Counted from the first letter of the stretch, positions 16,033-25,774 are shown. The stretch is DNA of 40,017 nt from Acidimicrobiaceae bacterium (GCA_002699625.1 PABW01000011.1:1-40017); one strand, 5' to 3'. Translations and numbers: made by a program. The notes: generated by a model from the sequence alone, not told the origin.

Positions 16033-17103
16033 ATGGACATCCCTGCGCTGTTGAACGAGGTCACGCCGCAATGGCTGACCGACGCCCTCGGACACACGGT
16101 CACCTCTGTCGCAGTCGACCAGATCGGAAAGGGTGAAGGCTTTACCGGCCAGGTCGCTCGCCTCGACCTCACCTACGACGGAGCCACCGAGTTGCCGTCG
16201 TCGATGATCGTCAAGTTGCCGACCGCCGATCAGGACCAAATCTGGATCGGGCAGTCGCTGGGCGTTTGGGAAAAGGAGCACCAGTTCTATATCCACGCCG
16301 CGTCGCATATCAGCGAACGAATCCCGAGGTGCTACCTCAACTGGGCTGATGGGGAGGCCACCCGCTACGTCCTCTTGTTGGAGGATCTCGCCCCGATGGC
16401 CACGGCCAATCAGGTCGAAGGGGCAACTCCGGACCAGGCCCGCGCCTGTGTCGACGCCCTCGGGAAGCTCCACGGTCACTGGTATGGCGACGACCGGCTA
16501 ACGGAATGGACCTGGCTCGGCCCGCCTTACAATCCGGCACTCGACCTGTTGCCCGACCTCTTCGAGATGTCCTGGGCCATGGCGACCGAACGGTATGAGG
16601 GTCGGGTGTCAGCCGCAGCATTCGAGGCCACCCGCAAGTTCGCTCCGTTGTGCATCGATTGGCACAAAAACACATACTGCACGAGGCCGACCACCCTGAT
16701 CCACGGCGACTACCGGCTCGACAACCTCTTGTTCGGCGACGACGGCTCGATGGCCATCATCGACTGGCAGGCCGCAGCGCCGAACCCGGGGACGACAGAT
16801 CTGTTTTTCTTTATTCTGTTGAATCTCACCACCGACACGCGACGCGATGTCGAAGAGGACTTGTTCGACCTGTACCTCGAATCCCTTGGCGCCACGGCGC
16901 GCTCCGCGTCCGGGTTCGATGCTGACGAACTGCGTGGCCTCTACCGCGAAGCATTGCTCTTTTACACGGTCACCATGGCGTCGGGCGTCGTGCACCTTGA
17001 TCCCAGCAACGAGCGGGGCGCAGCGCTCATCGATCAGCTGGTCGAACGGACCATGGCCGCGGCGGACGACCACGCCGCCTGGACCGCGCACGAGCTGGGC
17101 TGA
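16033..17103 (+). CDS. Aminoglycoside-phosphotransferase-fold kinase-like protein
   Basis: A 356-residue protein with the APH/choline-kinase/ecdysteroid-kinase-like fold. The catalytic loop 'IHGDYRLDNLLFGD' contains His224 and Asp226. The metal-binding aspartate is Asp244 in 'AIIDWQ'. 'SSMIVKLPT' carries the nucleotide-contacting lysine in the N-lobe. Families of this kind phosphorylate small hydroxylated molecules; actinobacterial members sit beside acyl-CoA dehydrogenase genes, but their substrates are mostly unknown. The ATG at 16033 is preferred because the frame upstream of it runs into operator D. The stop is followed two bases later by the acyl-CoA dehydrogenase start. Confidence 0.75.
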   Translation: MDIPALLNEVTPQWLTDALGHTVTSVAVDQIGKGEGFTGQVARLDLTYDGATELPSSMIVKLPTADQDQIWIGQSLGVWEKEHQFYIHAASHISERIPRCYLNWADGEATRYVLLLEDLAPMATANQVEGATPDQARACVDALGKLHGHWYGDDRLTEWTWLGPPYNPALDLLPDLFEMSWAMATERYEGRVSAAAFEATRKFAPLCIDWHKNTYCTRPTTLIHGDYRLDNLLFGDDGSMAIIDWQAAAPNPGTTDLFFFILLNLTTDTRRDVEEDLFDLYLESLGATARSASGFDADELRGLYREALLFYTVTMASGVVHLDPSNERGAALIDQLVERTMAAADDHAAWTAHELG

Positions 17104-17104
17104 C

Positions 17105-18340
17105 ATGGCCGAGACCGCTGCGGACCAACTGGAGGCCTGGCTGGCCCATCGTCTACCGGCGGGCTGGGCTGATGCCGCTTCGTCGCAAGACGACGAGCGC
17201 CTCGACGAACTCCAAGCCGAAATGGACCTTGACGCGTTCTTGGATGCGCTCGGAGCGGCTGGCTGGCAAACGCCGATGTGGGACCCCGAACACGGCGGCC
17301 TGGGGCTGTCGCCAACCGAGGCGCGCGAGGTCGAAGCGACGATGATCCGCCAGCAGGTCCCCCGAGGATTCGATTTTGTGGGTCGGGCGCTCGTCGCCGC
17401 ATGCATCAAGAGCTTCGGATCCTCTGAACAGCTCACGATGCTCGACGACATTGCGAGGAGTCGCGTCCGATGGTGTCAACTCTTCTCGGAGCCCGGGTCG
17501 GGATCGGACCTTGCGGGGCTGTCGACGCGAGCCGTCAAAGACGGCGACGTCTGGGTAGTGAACGGGCAGAAGGTATGGAGTTCGTGGGCGCAGCGATCCG
17601 ACTGGGGAATCCTGCTGGCTCGCACCGATCCCGACCAGGCGAAGCATAAGGGGATCACGTGTTTCCTTCTCGACATGACGACGCCGGGAATCGACGTTCG
17701 CCCCCTGCGTCAGATGACTGGCGACGATGAATTCAACGAGGTCTTCTTCAACGACGTCGCGATCCCCGACTCGATGCGCCTCGGACCGGTCGACGAAGGC
17801 TGGATGGTCTCCACCACCGCGTTGATGAACGAGCGGGGCAGCCTGTCGGGCCGACCCAAAGTCGGCCGCGGAATCGTCGATCAGGTTATCGACGAGGCCA
17901 AAGAACGCGGCACCTGGAACGACCCTGTTGTGCGGGACCGGCTGATGACGCTCTGGTGCGCGGAACGAGCCAACCAGATGACTGCTCTTCGCAGTGCTGC
18001 CGGGGCTCAAGCGGGTCGCCCGCCGGGTCCGGAGGCCTCTACTGGAAAGCTCGCCGGGAGCGAACTCAACCAACGCATCGCTGCGGCTCGTATCGATCTG
18101 ATGGGACCGGCCGCCACGGCCTATGACGAGGTGCCCGAGCGCCCGGAGCCCAATGGGCGGGGCGAGCTCACGATGGCCAACCTTGATGCGCAATTCCTCT
18201 TCCTCTACTCGCCGGCGTCGACGATCCTCGGCGGTACGTCGAACATTCAACGCAACATCATCGGCGAGCGCGTCCTCGGGCTCCCGAGGGAACCGGATAC
18301 CTTCAAGGGCGCTCCGTGGAGTGAGGTCCCTCGCAACTGA
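17105..18340 (+). CDS. Acyl-CoA dehydrogenase
   Basis: A 411-residue flavoprotein dehydrogenase. The mid-domain motif reads 'CQLFSEPGSGSDLAGLSTRA' and 'VNGQKVWSSWAQRSDWGILLART', and the C-terminus 'STILGGTSNIQRNIIGERVLGLPRE'. The family takes two hydrogens from an acyl-CoA to form an enoyl-CoA. The residue at the medium-chain catalytic-glutamate position is glycine ('GGTS'), so the base must come from elsewhere, as in isovaleryl-type and many actinobacterial enzymes; the 'MNERG' segment is one candidate. The gene is coupled to the phosphotransferase gene and ends convergently with tetR, 11 bp away. It supplies the substrate for the enoyl-CoA hydratases of the neighbouring operon. Confidence 0.88.
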   Translation: MAETAADQLEAWLAHRLPAGWADAASSQDDERLDELQAEMDLDAFLDALGAAGWQTPMWDPEHGGLGLSPTEAREVEATMIRQQVPRGFDFVGRALVAACIKSFGSSEQLTMLDDIARSRVRWCQLFSEPGSGSDLAGLSTRAVKDGDVWVVNGQKVWSSWAQRSDWGILLARTDPDQAKHKGITCFLLDMTTPGIDVRPLRQMTGDDEFNEVFFNDVAIPDSMRLGPVDEGWMVSTTALMNERGSLSGRPKVGRGIVDQVIDEAKERGTWNDPVVRDRLMTLWCAERANQMTALRSAAGAQAGRPPGPEASTGKLAGSELNQRIAAARIDLMGPAATAYDEVPERPEPNGRGELTMANLDAQFLFLYSPASTILGGTSNIQRNIIGERVLGLPREPDTFKGAPWSEVPRN

Positions 18341-18351
18341 ACGGACGCGTC

Positions 18352-19053
18352 TCAGGCGAAGAGTTGGCCGCGTAGACCTTTGACGATGACCTCGACAACG
18401 TCGAACGGTCGAGCGTCGGCATCGACCACCGCGCAGTAATAGATCAACCCGAAGTACAACACCGTGATCAGGTCGTTTAAGGCCGCGTCGCTCGAGGTTG
18501 GGTCGACGTGTTGTGCGTCCCGAGCGTCCTCGATCAAAGCGTCGAAGAGAGCGCTGAGCCGGGCGCGTTGGGAGCGGTCGATGTGGTCGACCAACTCCGG
18601 GGTGCGCTTGAGTTCCAGCGGCCCGATGGCATCGAAGCGCGCCAGGTCCTCGTCTTCGATGTAGATCTCGGCGACCGCCTGGAGCATCGCGCCAAGCCGC
18701 GACACGACATCCTCGTCGGCGCGCGCCCCGACCACGTCCTCGAGTCGTCCAACCAGCACGGCGATCGAATCGTTGGCGACCGCGCCGTACAAACCGGCCT
18801 TGGAACCGAAGTGATGGTAAAGCGGTCCGGTCGTGACACCTGCCTTCTCTACGATGTCTGCGTTCGAGGTCTTGTCGAAGCCGAAGGAACCGAAGCAAGC
18901 TCGGGCCGCCTCGATCATCTCGCGACGAGTCGAAGCGCTGTTGGTGTCGGGTGGACGGCCCGGTGGTCGACGGCTGGTGCTCATGTCGGTCTTCGCCCTG
19001 ACCTTCCTCGTTGACTTCGGCGACGCGCTGGGTCTTGCCCGGGCGCCGACCAC
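18352..19053 (-). CDS. TetR-family transcriptional regulator, candidate controller of the locus
   Basis: A 233-residue regulator. The helix-turn-helix reads 'GFDKTSNADIVEKAGVTTGPLYHHFGSKAGLYGA', shown here as the recognisable 'AGVTTGPLYHHFGSK' core, followed by a ~140-residue all-helical ligand-binding domain. I chose GTG at 19053 because GGAGG lies six bases upstream. The ATG at 18984 is the alternative, giving 210 residues without a basic N-terminal tail. The gene diverges from the ECH/ABC-transporter operon, and operator A lies 52 bp upstream. TetR proteins usually repress in the absence of a ligand, often an acyl-CoA in catabolic clusters. Control of all five operator sites is inference from the shared motif and from this being the only intact regulator in the locus. 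Confidence 0.85.
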   Translation of the reverse strand: MVGARARPSASPKSTRKVRAKTDMSTSRRPPGRPPDTNSASTRREMIEAARACFGSFGFDKTSNADIVEKAGVTTGPLYHHFGSKAGLYGAVANDSIAVLVGRLEDVVGARADEDVVSRLGAMLQAVAEIYIEDEDLARFDAIGPLELKRTPELVDHIDRSQRARLSALFDALIEDARDAQHVDPTSSDAALNDLITVLYFGLIYYCAVVDADARPFDVVEVIVKGLRGQLFA

Positions 19054-19104
19054 ACTAGGCCTCCGGCACCGCAATCTCGGCCTCGGACACCGCAATCTCG
19101 ACAC

Positions 19105-19126
19105 GAATAGATTGGTCGATATATTC
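19105..19126. promoter_or_regulatory. Operator-like dyad element, site A (tetR / ECH-ABC operon)
   Basis: The element has arms GAATAGAT and ATATATTC, which are inverted copies at 7 of 8 positions around a 6-bp centre. It lies between the divergent tetR (start 19053) and enoyl-CoA hydratase (start 19193) genes, the usual place for a TetR autoregulatory site. A plus-strand TATATT at 19120-19125 could be the -10 of the transporter operon. This is the anchor for naming the other four sites. Confidence 0.75.
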
Positions 19127-19192
19127 TTTCCAGGCGGAGTCCGAGATGGGGCTTGCGATGGAAGGCTCAGCTGAGCGAGGGGGGAGTACGAA

Positions 19193-20005
19193 ATGCCCGA
19201 GCGCAAACTCGTTGAGCTCACCCACCCCAGCGACGGCGTCGCCGAGATCGCCTTTGCGGACCCCCAGATCGCTAACACCGTCTCGTGGGCGGGGGCTTGC
19301 GCGCTGGCCTGCGGCCTCGACGAAGCACATCAGGCCGGAGCCCGGATCGCGGTCGTGTCGTCATCGGTTGCCGGGCATTGGCTCGAGCACGCCTGGCTGG
19401 GCGACCTCCTCGCAACCTTCGCAGGTGAGCCGACCACCGGCGATCCGGACGGTTTCGGCCGCGTCCTCCGACAACTCGACCGACCCGACCTTCTCGTTAT
19501 CGCCGCCATCGACGGCTCGACCTCGGGCGGCGGCTGCGAGATCGGCTGGGCGTGCGACCTGCGCGTTGCTGGTGCCGACGCGACCTTTGCTCAACCCGAG
19601 GTCGCCATGGCCATCACTACCGGCATCGGCGGGACCTCCCGCCTGGTGCGCCTGATCGGACCGACGGTGGCCGCAGAGATGGTGCTGGACGGCCGGCCAG
19701 TCAGCGCCGAGCGGCTCTATAACCTGGGGGCCGTCAACCGACTCACCGCAGCCGGAGATGCCCGACGCGTTGCCCTTGAGTGGGCGACAGAGCTTGCGAC
19801 GCGACCGCATCAGTCCATCACCGCCATGAAGCAGTTGCTGAGGGACTCGATGAACCGCAGCCTCGATGATGCGCTCCTCGAGGAGCAGGCCGCCTTTCGA
19901 CGCCTCGCAGCGACACCGCTGGCGAGGCAGCGCATGCAGTTAGCCCAGTCGCTCTATGGCCGCGGTGAGCTCCCGAAGGAGCTGGTCGAGGCGGCAGCCG
20001 GCTGA
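19193..20005 (+). CDS. Enoyl-CoA hydratase/isomerase family protein 1
   Basis: A 270-residue crotonase. Both glutamates of canonical hydratases appear to be present: one in 'GGGCEIGWACDLRVAG', the other in 'FAQPEVAMAI', followed by 'GIGGTSRLVRLIG'. This favours true hydration of an enoyl-CoA. The usual N-terminal 'FSAGxDL' loop is replaced by 'SVAGHWLEHAWLGDL', so the acyl-binding side is atypical. The ATG has a strong GGGGGAG site six bases upstream. It is the first gene of the operon ECH - binding protein - fused permease - ATPase - crotonase - SDR, which ends at the terminator at 26611. Confidence 0.85.
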   Translation: MPERKLVELTHPSDGVAEIAFADPQIANTVSWAGACALACGLDEAHQAGARIAVVSSSVAGHWLEHAWLGDLLATFAGEPTTGDPDGFGRVLRQLDRPDLLVIAAIDGSTSGGGCEIGWACDLRVAGADATFAQPEVAMAITTGIGGTSRLVRLIGPTVAAEMVLDGRPVSAERLYNLGAVNRLTAAGDARRVALEWATELATRPHQSITAMKQLLRDSMNRSLDDALLEEQAAFRRLAATPLARQRMQLAQSLYGRGELPKELVEAAAG

Positions 20006-20041
20006 GCACCACGAATTGGACCCAAGGAGGGAATCCTGACC

Positions 20042-21355
20042 ATGAAGAGAATCCGTTACCTGATCGGTGTGCTCCTGGTGTTCGCGCTGGTTGCAGCCGC
20101 GTGCGGCGACGACGACGGGGCCGAAACCCCCGAGTCGGAGCCAGCCGCCGAAACGACATCCTCTGCGCTCGACGCGGAGGATGTCACTACGACGACGATT
20201 GCGCCCGATTCAACCGCACCTGAACCCGAACCCGAGCCAACGCCCGGTTGCATTACCGAGAGCCCCGGCGCGGTCAAAATTGGCTACCTGGGCCTCCCGC
20301 TGCCAGGCAATGACGAGCTCTTCGCAGCCGGAGTCGACTATGTGAACGACGAGCTCGGCGGATTCTGTGGCGGCAACACCTTTGAGGTGGTTACATGCAT
20401 GTCCCTGTTCACCCCCGAGTCCACCGTCGACTGTCTGAACCAGTTCATCGCCGAGGACGTGGTGGTGGCGACGGGCCTGACGCTGTTGTTCGTCAACCCC
20501 AACGACCTCACGAGCGCCCGCCTAGCTTCGTTCGGCGCTGCGCCGGGATCGGTACCCGAGGCTGAGAGTGTCGAGAGCTCGACCCACTTCTTCCCACCGT
20601 CCACTGCGTTCCTCGGTGCTCCGATAGCGGCGATGGGAGAACTCGGCTTCGAGAACGGTGGGGTGTTCTTCACCGATAACGCCAGCGGCCAGTCATCAGC
20701 TGAGACTGCGGCTGAATTGGCGGACGGGCTGGGTGTGTCGATCACCCCGACGTTCTTCGCGGCAGCGCCCGAAGTACCCGACTGGTCGGCCAAAATGTTG
20801 ACCGCGGTCGCCAGTGGCCCCGACTTTGTCGGCGCCCAGATCCTGTCAGCACCCGGCGATTGCCCCGGGTTCATCAGCGCTGCGATTAACACGCCAAACA
20901 CGCCGCCGTTCCTGGCAGCTAGCTGCGCGGCGGACGCGATCGCAAACGCTGCGGACATAGCGGGCAACTACATCTACTCGTTCACGATCCTGCCGGGTGA
21001 TGAGGCGAACGCGCCGACCGATCAGGTCGCTAATGAGGTCGGCATCTATCGCGACGCAGTCGCAGATCTGCCCAACGTCGCGATCGGCGGCGAGTTCGGC
21101 TACGCCCGCGATGTCTTTGGCACCGCCATCAACCTTGCCCGGGCAATCGAGTCGTTGCCGATCACCGAGATCACGGGCGACACGGTGTACGACAACCTGC
21201 CGTCCGCGGCGTTTGACGTGTTCATGGCTGGCCCCGTCGACTGCGCGGCGCGGCCCGACGCCGGCCAGACCGGTTGCGGCACGAACATGTGGCTGTACGA
21301 GATCGTTGCCGACGGCACGTTCGTCAACCTCGGCCTATTGCCGGTGCTCCAGTGA
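20042..21355 (+). CDS. ABC transporter substrate-binding lipoprotein (branched-chain-amino-acid type)
   Basis: A 437-residue exported lipoprotein. It has a signal peptide with lipobox 'LVAAAC' (Cys21), then a ~60-residue Asp/Glu/Pro/Thr-rich linker. The type-1 periplasmic-binding fold begins at 'VKIGYLGLPLPGNDELFAAGVDYVN'. It is anchored outside the membrane and delivers ligand to the permease encoded next. LivK-like proteins bind branched-chain amino acids, but members in catabolic clusters bind aromatic or alicyclic acids and amides; the ligand here is unknown. GGAGG lies 11 bases before the ATG. A strong hairpin seven bases after the stop may raise its level relative to the downstream genes. 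Confidence 0.88.
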   Translation: MKRIRYLIGVLLVFALVAAACGDDDGAETPESEPAAETTSSALDAEDVTTTTIAPDSTAPEPEPEPTPGCITESPGAVKIGYLGLPLPGNDELFAAGVDYVNDELGGFCGGNTFEVVTCMSLFTPESTVDCLNQFIAEDVVVATGLTLLFVNPNDLTSARLASFGAAPGSVPEAESVESSTHFFPPSTAFLGAPIAAMGELGFENGGVFFTDNASGQSSAETAAELADGLGVSITPTFFAAAPEVPDWSAKMLTAVASGPDFVGAQILSAPGDCPGFISAAINTPNTPPFLAASCAADAIANAADIAGNYIYSFTILPGDEANAPTDQVANEVGIYRDAVADLPNVAIGGEFGYARDVFGTAINLARAIESLPITEITGDTVYDNLPSAAFDVFMAGPVDCAARPDAGQTGCGTNMWLYEIVADGTFVNLGLLPVLQ

Positions 21356-21361
21356 AGTTTG

Positions 21362-21407
21362 CTCCCCTGGGGCCGCCTGGCCAGGTGGTTAGGTGGCCCC
21401 GGGGGAG
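21362..21407 (+). promoter_or_regulatory. Strong intercistronic hairpin after the binding-protein gene
   Basis: Arms 21362-21377 and 21392-21407 can pair over 16 bp (14 Watson-Crick, 2 G-U) around a 14-base loop. The hairpin begins seven bases after the stop codon of the binding-protein gene and has no T-run after it, so it is not a typical full terminator. Hairpins at this position are known in other ABC operons to stabilise the binding-protein mRNA or to cause partial termination. It also argues that the next gene starts at GTG 21438, since the upstream GTG at 21393 lies within the stem. Confidence 0.65.
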
Positions 21408-21437
21408 ACTCACCCACGACCGGTCCCGGGGGGTGCC

Positions 21438-24236
21438 GTGCTCGACACGTATCTGACCTTCGCGATCCTCGGCCTTGGCTTCGGCTCGATCTACGCGTCG
21501 TTGGGAATGGGTCTGGTCATCACCTACAAGGGCACGGGCATCATCAACTTCGCGTTGGCGGCCTTGGCCACCTGGGGCGCATTGGTGACCGACGAGCTAC
21601 GCAAGACAGGCGATTTCGTGCTCCCGGTCTTCATCATTCCTGACCGAGTGACGATCGACTCCGGAGGCCTCAACCTGTGGACCGCGCTCCCACTGGGCCT
21701 GTTGTCCACCGTGGTCCTCGCTTTATTCAGCTACCTTGCGATCTTCCGGCCCATGCGAGCGGCACCCGTGCTGGCCCGAATCGTCGCCTCGATCGGCCTC
21801 CTTACCACGTTGCAGACACTGATGCTCTTGCGATTCGGCGAGACGCCGCGCAACGTGGAGGGCATCCTGCCCAAGGAGTGGGTGAAGATCGCCGGCCTGG
21901 AAATCCCTCGCGACCGGCTCTTCGTTGCCGCCATCGCTGTTGGTGCTGCGCTCTTGGTCGGCGCCTGGTTCCGCAGGTCACGTACAGGCCTGGCAATCCG
22001 GGCAACAGCGGAGAACGAGGAGGCTGCATCGCTAGCACGGTTCTCTCCCACGTCGCTGGCGGGCGTGACATGGGTCGCCAGCGCCGCGCTGACCGGCCTC
22101 ATGCTCATCCTCGCCTCGAGCATCGTTCCGTTGGGCCCGACGACCTACTCGCTGTTCATCGTCCCGGCGCTGGCGGCCGCGCTGGTCGGCCGGCTCAGTT
22201 CGTTGACGGTGACTACCGCCGCCGGACTCGCCCTGGGGATGCTGCAATCGGAAGTCGGCTTTCTCCGGGGTCGTTCCTGGTGGCCTGATTTCGCTGACAC
22301 ATCTGGGGTTTTTGACGCCGTCCCGTTCGTGATCATCGTCATCGCTCTGTTCATCGCCGGGCGCAGACTTCCCGAACGTGGCGACACAGTGCAAGATCGG
22401 CTTCCCGACGTGATCCGGGTATCGCCGCGCTGGCCCCTGGTCGGCCTCTCTTTTGTGGCGGTCACTGCGCTGGCGTATCTGTTCTCCAACACATACCGCC
22501 TGGCGCTGACCAGCACCCTCATTGGCGTTCTGATGGCCCTGTCGATCGTGGTCCTGACGGGGCTGGTCGGTCAGATCACGCTTGCGCAGGCCGCCTTCGC
22601 CGGCGCATCGGCCTTCCTCGTCATGAAGCTCGGTGACGGCTGGCCATTCCCACTCAACATGATCGCCGCCGTGGCGCTCGCCACCGTGCTGGGAACGATT
22701 GTGGGGATCCCAGCGCTGCGAATCCGTGGCGCACAACTGGCCGTCGTAACCATGGCGGGTGCGGTAGCCATTGAACGTTTCGTGTTCGCCAACCCGAGAT
22801 TCGTGGATCCCAGTGAGAATCAGGTCCATGATCCCGAGATGTTCGGCCTAAATCTTAGCCGCCAGGTTGGTCGCGAGACGGCCCGCGTCCATTTCACCTT
22901 GCTGGTTCTGGTGCTGGTGGTCTTTGTGTTGCTTGTCGTCACCAACATCATCCGTAGCTCTACCGGCCGCCGGTTCCTCGCCGTTCGTTCCAACGAGCGC
23001 GCCGCCACCTCTGCGGGGGTCAATGTTGCCCAGACGAAACTCCTCGCCTTCGCAATCTCGTCAGCCATTGCCGGGCTCGCTGGCACGATGATGGCTTTCT
23101 TCCTTGGCCAGTTCGCCACCGACAGCAACCAGTTCGCAGTGTTCGCAAGTCTCAATTTCGTCGTGTTTGCGTACTTGGGCGGCATCAGCAGCATCAACGG
23201 AGCGCTCATTGCTGGCGTGATTGCTCCTTCGGGCATTGCCTTCGTCATCATAAACGACTACTTCGACTTCTTCGGAGGCCGAGAGTACGCCGCTCTGGCC
23301 GGCATCCTTCTCATCGTCACCATGGTCATCAACCCGATCGGCATCGCCGGTGCGACTGAGGAACGGCGCCTAGCGAAGTTGGCGGCCAAGGGCGAGGAGG
23401 ATCAGCTTCGCCTCGCCCCGCGCATGCCCGAAGCCGGAGCGCCTCCCGAGTTGGAGCCGTCACCCGACCGTCCGGCGCTCAGCGTTGATGGGTTGACCGT
23501 TCGCTACGGTGGGCTCCTCGCGGTCAACGGCGCATCCGTCGAGGTCGGTGCGGGCGAGATTGTCGGCCTTATCGGACCGAACGGTGCCGGCAAGACGACG
23601 TTCGTGGATGCCGTGACCGGATTCACGCCGGCTACCGGTGCTGTGACGCTCGCAGGTCGCAGGCTCGACGACGGAAGCGCCCATCGCCGGGCGCGCGCTG
23701 GCCTAGGCCGCACGTGGCAGTCCGGAGAGTTCTTCGCGGACATGTCGGCTTACGAGAATGTCTTGGTGCCGACCACTGCGGGAACCGTCCGACAGGTAGT
23801 GCAAGATATCGTCAGACCCACGCGAGAAACTCCAGTGTCGACTGCGGTTTGGGCGATGGACCTGTTGGGGCTGCGTGACGACGCCACCTCGCGACCTCAG
23901 GATCTGTCACTCGGCAAGCGCAAGCTGCTTGGCGTGGCCCGCTGTCTGGCTGGCAATCCGCGGGTGGTGTGTCTCGACGAACCAGCCGCGGGACTCGACA
24001 GCGGTGAGAGCCGAGAACTGGGGACGCGGCTCCGCGACGTTGCAGGCACCGGCATCGGCGTGTTCTTGATCGATCACGATATGGGGCTAGTGCTTGATGT
24101 CTGCGACCGCATTTATGTTCTGAACTTCGGTGAGATCATCGCTGCCGGCACCCCTGAGGAGATCCGGTCCGACCCCGAGGTCATCAATGCGTACCTCGGC
24201 GCGGAGACCACCGACACCACCCCGGGGGGCTCATGA
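21438..24236 (+). CDS. Fused ABC transporter: LivH-like permease, LivM-like permease and LivG-like ATPase
   Basis: A single 932-residue protein that joins three normally separate subunits. About residues 1-300 are a LivH-type permease ('[16 protein letters not shown]'; '[20 protein letters not shown]'). About 330-650 are a LivM-type permease ('[22 protein letters not shown]'; '[19 protein letters not shown]'), together with about 15 membrane segments. About 690-925 are a LivG-type ATPase with Walker A 'GPNGAGKTT', signature 'LSLGKRK' (the usual glutamine is replaced by lysine) and Walker B 'VVCLDEP'. No frameshift is needed to read through. The start is GTG 21438 after a G-rich site. The last four bases overlap the second ATPase gene (ATGA). 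It forms the membrane core of the importer. Confidence 0.88.
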   Translation: MLDTYLTFAILGLGFGSIYASLGMGLVITYKGTGIINFALAALATWGALVTDELRKTGDFVLPVFIIPDRVTIDSGGLNLWTALPLGLLSTVVLALFSYLAIFRPMRAAPVLARIVASIGLLTTLQTLMLLRFGETPRNVEGILPKEWVKIAGLEIPRDRLFVAAIAVGAALLVGAWFRRSRTGLAIRATAENEEAASLARFSPTSLAGVTWVASAALTGLMLILASSIVPLGPTTYSLFIVPALAAALVGRLSSLTVTTAAGLALGMLQSEVGFLRGRSWWPDFADTSGVFDAVPFVIIVIALFIAGRRLPERGDTVQDRLPDVIRVSPRWPLVGLSFVAVTALAYLFSNTYRLALTSTLIGVLMALSIVVLTGLVGQITLAQAAFAGASAFLVMKLGDGWPFPLNMIAAVALATVLGTIVGIPALRIRGAQLAVVTMAGAVAIERFVFANPRFVDPSENQVHDPEMFGLNLSRQVGRETARVHFTLLVLVLVVFVLLVVTNIIRSSTGRRFLAVRSNERAATSAGVNVAQTKLLAFAISSAIAGLAGTMMAFFLGQFATDSNQFAVFASLNFVVFAYLGGISSINGALIAGVIAPSGIAFVIINDYFDFFGGREYAALAGILLIVTMVINPIGIAGATEERRLAKLAAKGEEDQLRLAPRMPEAGAPPELEPSPDRPALSVDGLTVRYGGLLAVNGASVEVGAGEIVGLIGPNGAGKTTFVDAVTGFTPATGAVTLAGRRLDDGSAHRRARAGLGRTWQSGEFFADMSAYENVLVPTTAGTVRQVVQDIVRPTRETPVSTAVWAMDLLGLRDDATSRPQDLSLGKRKLLGVARCLAGNPRVVCLDEPAAGLDSGESRELGTRLRDVAGTGIGVFLIDHDMGLVLDVCDRIYVLNFGEIIAAGTPEEIRSDPEVINAYLGAETTDTTPGGS

Positions 24237-24952
24237 CCGCCATAGCGACCACCGAGTTGACAGCGGGCTACAACGGCGTGCCGGTCGTGCGAGGACTCGA
24301 CCTCGACGTCGCGGCCGGCGAGGTGGTCTCACTGTTGGGGCCCAACGGGGCCGGTAAGTCCACGACCCTGCGGACGATCTGCGGCCTTCAGCCGGCGATC
24401 GCCGGCCGCGTGACACTGCTGGGTGACGACGTGACCGGCCTACGCGCCCACTACGTATGTCGGAAGGGCCTTGCGGTCGTCCCGGAGAACCGAGGACTCT
24501 TCCACCAGTTGACCGTGGCGGAGAACCTTCGCCTCCGCAAGTGCAAGTCATCTACGGTCACCGTCGACGACGTGGTGGACAACTTCGCCACGCTCGGTTC
24601 TCTGATGAAACGTCGCGCGGGTCTGCTCTCGGGCGGCGAACAGCAGATGCTCGCCCTGGGCTGCGGCCTCATCGCCGACCCGCGTGTGTTAATGGTCGAC
24701 GAACTGAGCTTGGGCCTGGCTCCACTGATTGTGGCCGACATTTTGCAGGTCCTGCGCCGCATCGCAAACGACACCAAGCTCGCAGTCCTTTTGGTGGAAC
24801 AGCACGTCCACAGCGCGTTGGCGATCAGTGACCGGGCTTACGTACTCGATCACGGCGAACTCGTCGCGTCCGGCACAAACGCGGAGCTGTCAGAGGATGT
24901 AGCCACACTCCAGGCGAGCTACCTGGGGACCAAAGGAGAGGACCAGCGATGA
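24233..24952 (+). CDS. LivF-like ABC transporter ATPase
   Basis: A 239-residue ATPase subunit. It has Walker A 'GPNGAGKST' near residue 37, the LivF-typical '[21 protein letters not shown]', signature '[10 protein letters not shown]', Walker B '[13 protein letters not shown]' and the switch histidine in '[11 protein letters not shown]'. With the ATPase half of the preceding fusion it supplies the two nucleotide-binding domains of a high-affinity import system. It overlaps both neighbours by four bases (ATGA on each side), so translation of this part of the operon is tightly coupled. Confidence 0.9.
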   Translation: MTAIATTELTAGYNGVPVVRGLDLDVAAGEVVSLLGPNGAGKSTTLRTICGLQPAIAGRVTLLGDDVTGLRAHYVCRKGLAVVPENRGLFHQLTVAENLRLRKCKSSTVTVDDVVDNFATLGSLMKRRAGLLSGGEQQMLALGCGLIADPRVLMVDELSLGLAPLIVADILQVLRRIANDTKLAVLLVEQHVHSALAISDRAYVLDHGELVASGTNAELSEDVATLQASYLGTKGEDQR

Positions 24953-25764
24953 GCGAAAAAGAGAATTTCGTGCGTTACGAGACTCGCGCAGAGGGAACGG
25001 TGGCGTTGATAACGCTCAGCCGCGCCCAGGCGCGCAACGCCCAGAACAAACAGATGACGTACCAGCTCAACGAAGCGTTCAGCCAGGCAGCCCACGACGA
25101 CGCAGTTCACTGCATCGTGCTGGCTGCCGAAGGCCCCGACTTTTCGTCCGGTCACGACCTGAAGGGCCCCGGCCAGTTCGATGCGGACCCCCATTGGGTC
25201 GGTGGGTCCTGGACACGTCCGGGCGCTGAGGGTTTGATGGCCATGGAGGAGGAGATGTACCTCCACATGTGCCGCCGCTGGCACGACCTGCCCAAGCCCA
25301 CCATCGCCGCAGTGCAGGGCAAGGTGATTGCCGGAGGGTTGATGCTCATGTGGGTGTGTGACTTGATTGTGTGCGCGGATGATGCTCAGTTCCGGGATAT
25401 GACAGTGGACTTCGGCGTGAACGGCGTCGAGTGGTTCTGCCACCCGTGGGAGATGGGCATCCGCAAGGCAAAGGAGTTCCTATTCACCGGGGATTGGTTC
25501 AGCGCTGAGGACGCCGCCGACATCGGCATGGTGAACCGGGTGGTCCCGGTTGCGGACCTTCTCGACGAGACGCTCGCTCTGGCCGAGCGGATCGCAGCCC
25601 GTCCCCAGTTCGCGCTGAAGCTGGCGAAGCTGTCGGTCAACCAGGCCCTCGACGCTCAGGGCTTCCAGATGGCCCAGCAGGCAGCGTTCAGCTTGCAGCA
25701 TCTAGGACACGAACATGTCCGCGCGGAGATGATCCGCCAGGGCCTGTCTTTCCCAGGTGAGTGA
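24949..25764 (+). CDS. Crotonase-fold protein 2, lacking the hydratase glutamates
   Basis: A 271-residue protein of the enoyl-CoA hydratase superfamily. The oxyanion-hole loop 'FSSGHDLKG' and the second loop '[16 protein letters not shown]' are intact. However, the two positions that hold catalytic glutamates in hydratases read Met ('AGGLMLM') and a Thr/Val/Asp stretch ('[15 protein letters not shown]'). Hydration by the standard mechanism is therefore unlikely. Isomerase, hydrolase, ring-opening or C-C lyase chemistry on a CoA thioester is more likely. It is coupled to the LivF gene by an ATGA overlap and is followed by an SDR. Confidence 0.82.
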   Translation: MSEKENFVRYETRAEGTVALITLSRAQARNAQNKQMTYQLNEAFSQAAHDDAVHCIVLAAEGPDFSSGHDLKGPGQFDADPHWVGGSWTRPGAEGLMAMEEEMYLHMCRRWHDLPKPTIAAVQGKVIAGGLMLMWVCDLIVCADDAQFRDMTVDFGVNGVEWFCHPWEMGIRKAKEFLFTGDWFSAEDAADIGMVNRVVPVADLLDETLALAERIAARPQFALKLAKLSVNQALDAQGFQMAQQAAFSLQHLGHEHVRAEMIRQGLSFPGE

Positions 25765-25774
25765 GGAGCCAGCA

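Noticed and set aside
17153-18898. Long minus-strand open frame across the acyl-CoA dehydrogenase and tetR
   Set aside because: It is antisense to two genes with clear family motifs, its translation is Arg/His-rich with no domain, and such frames are common in high-GC DNA.
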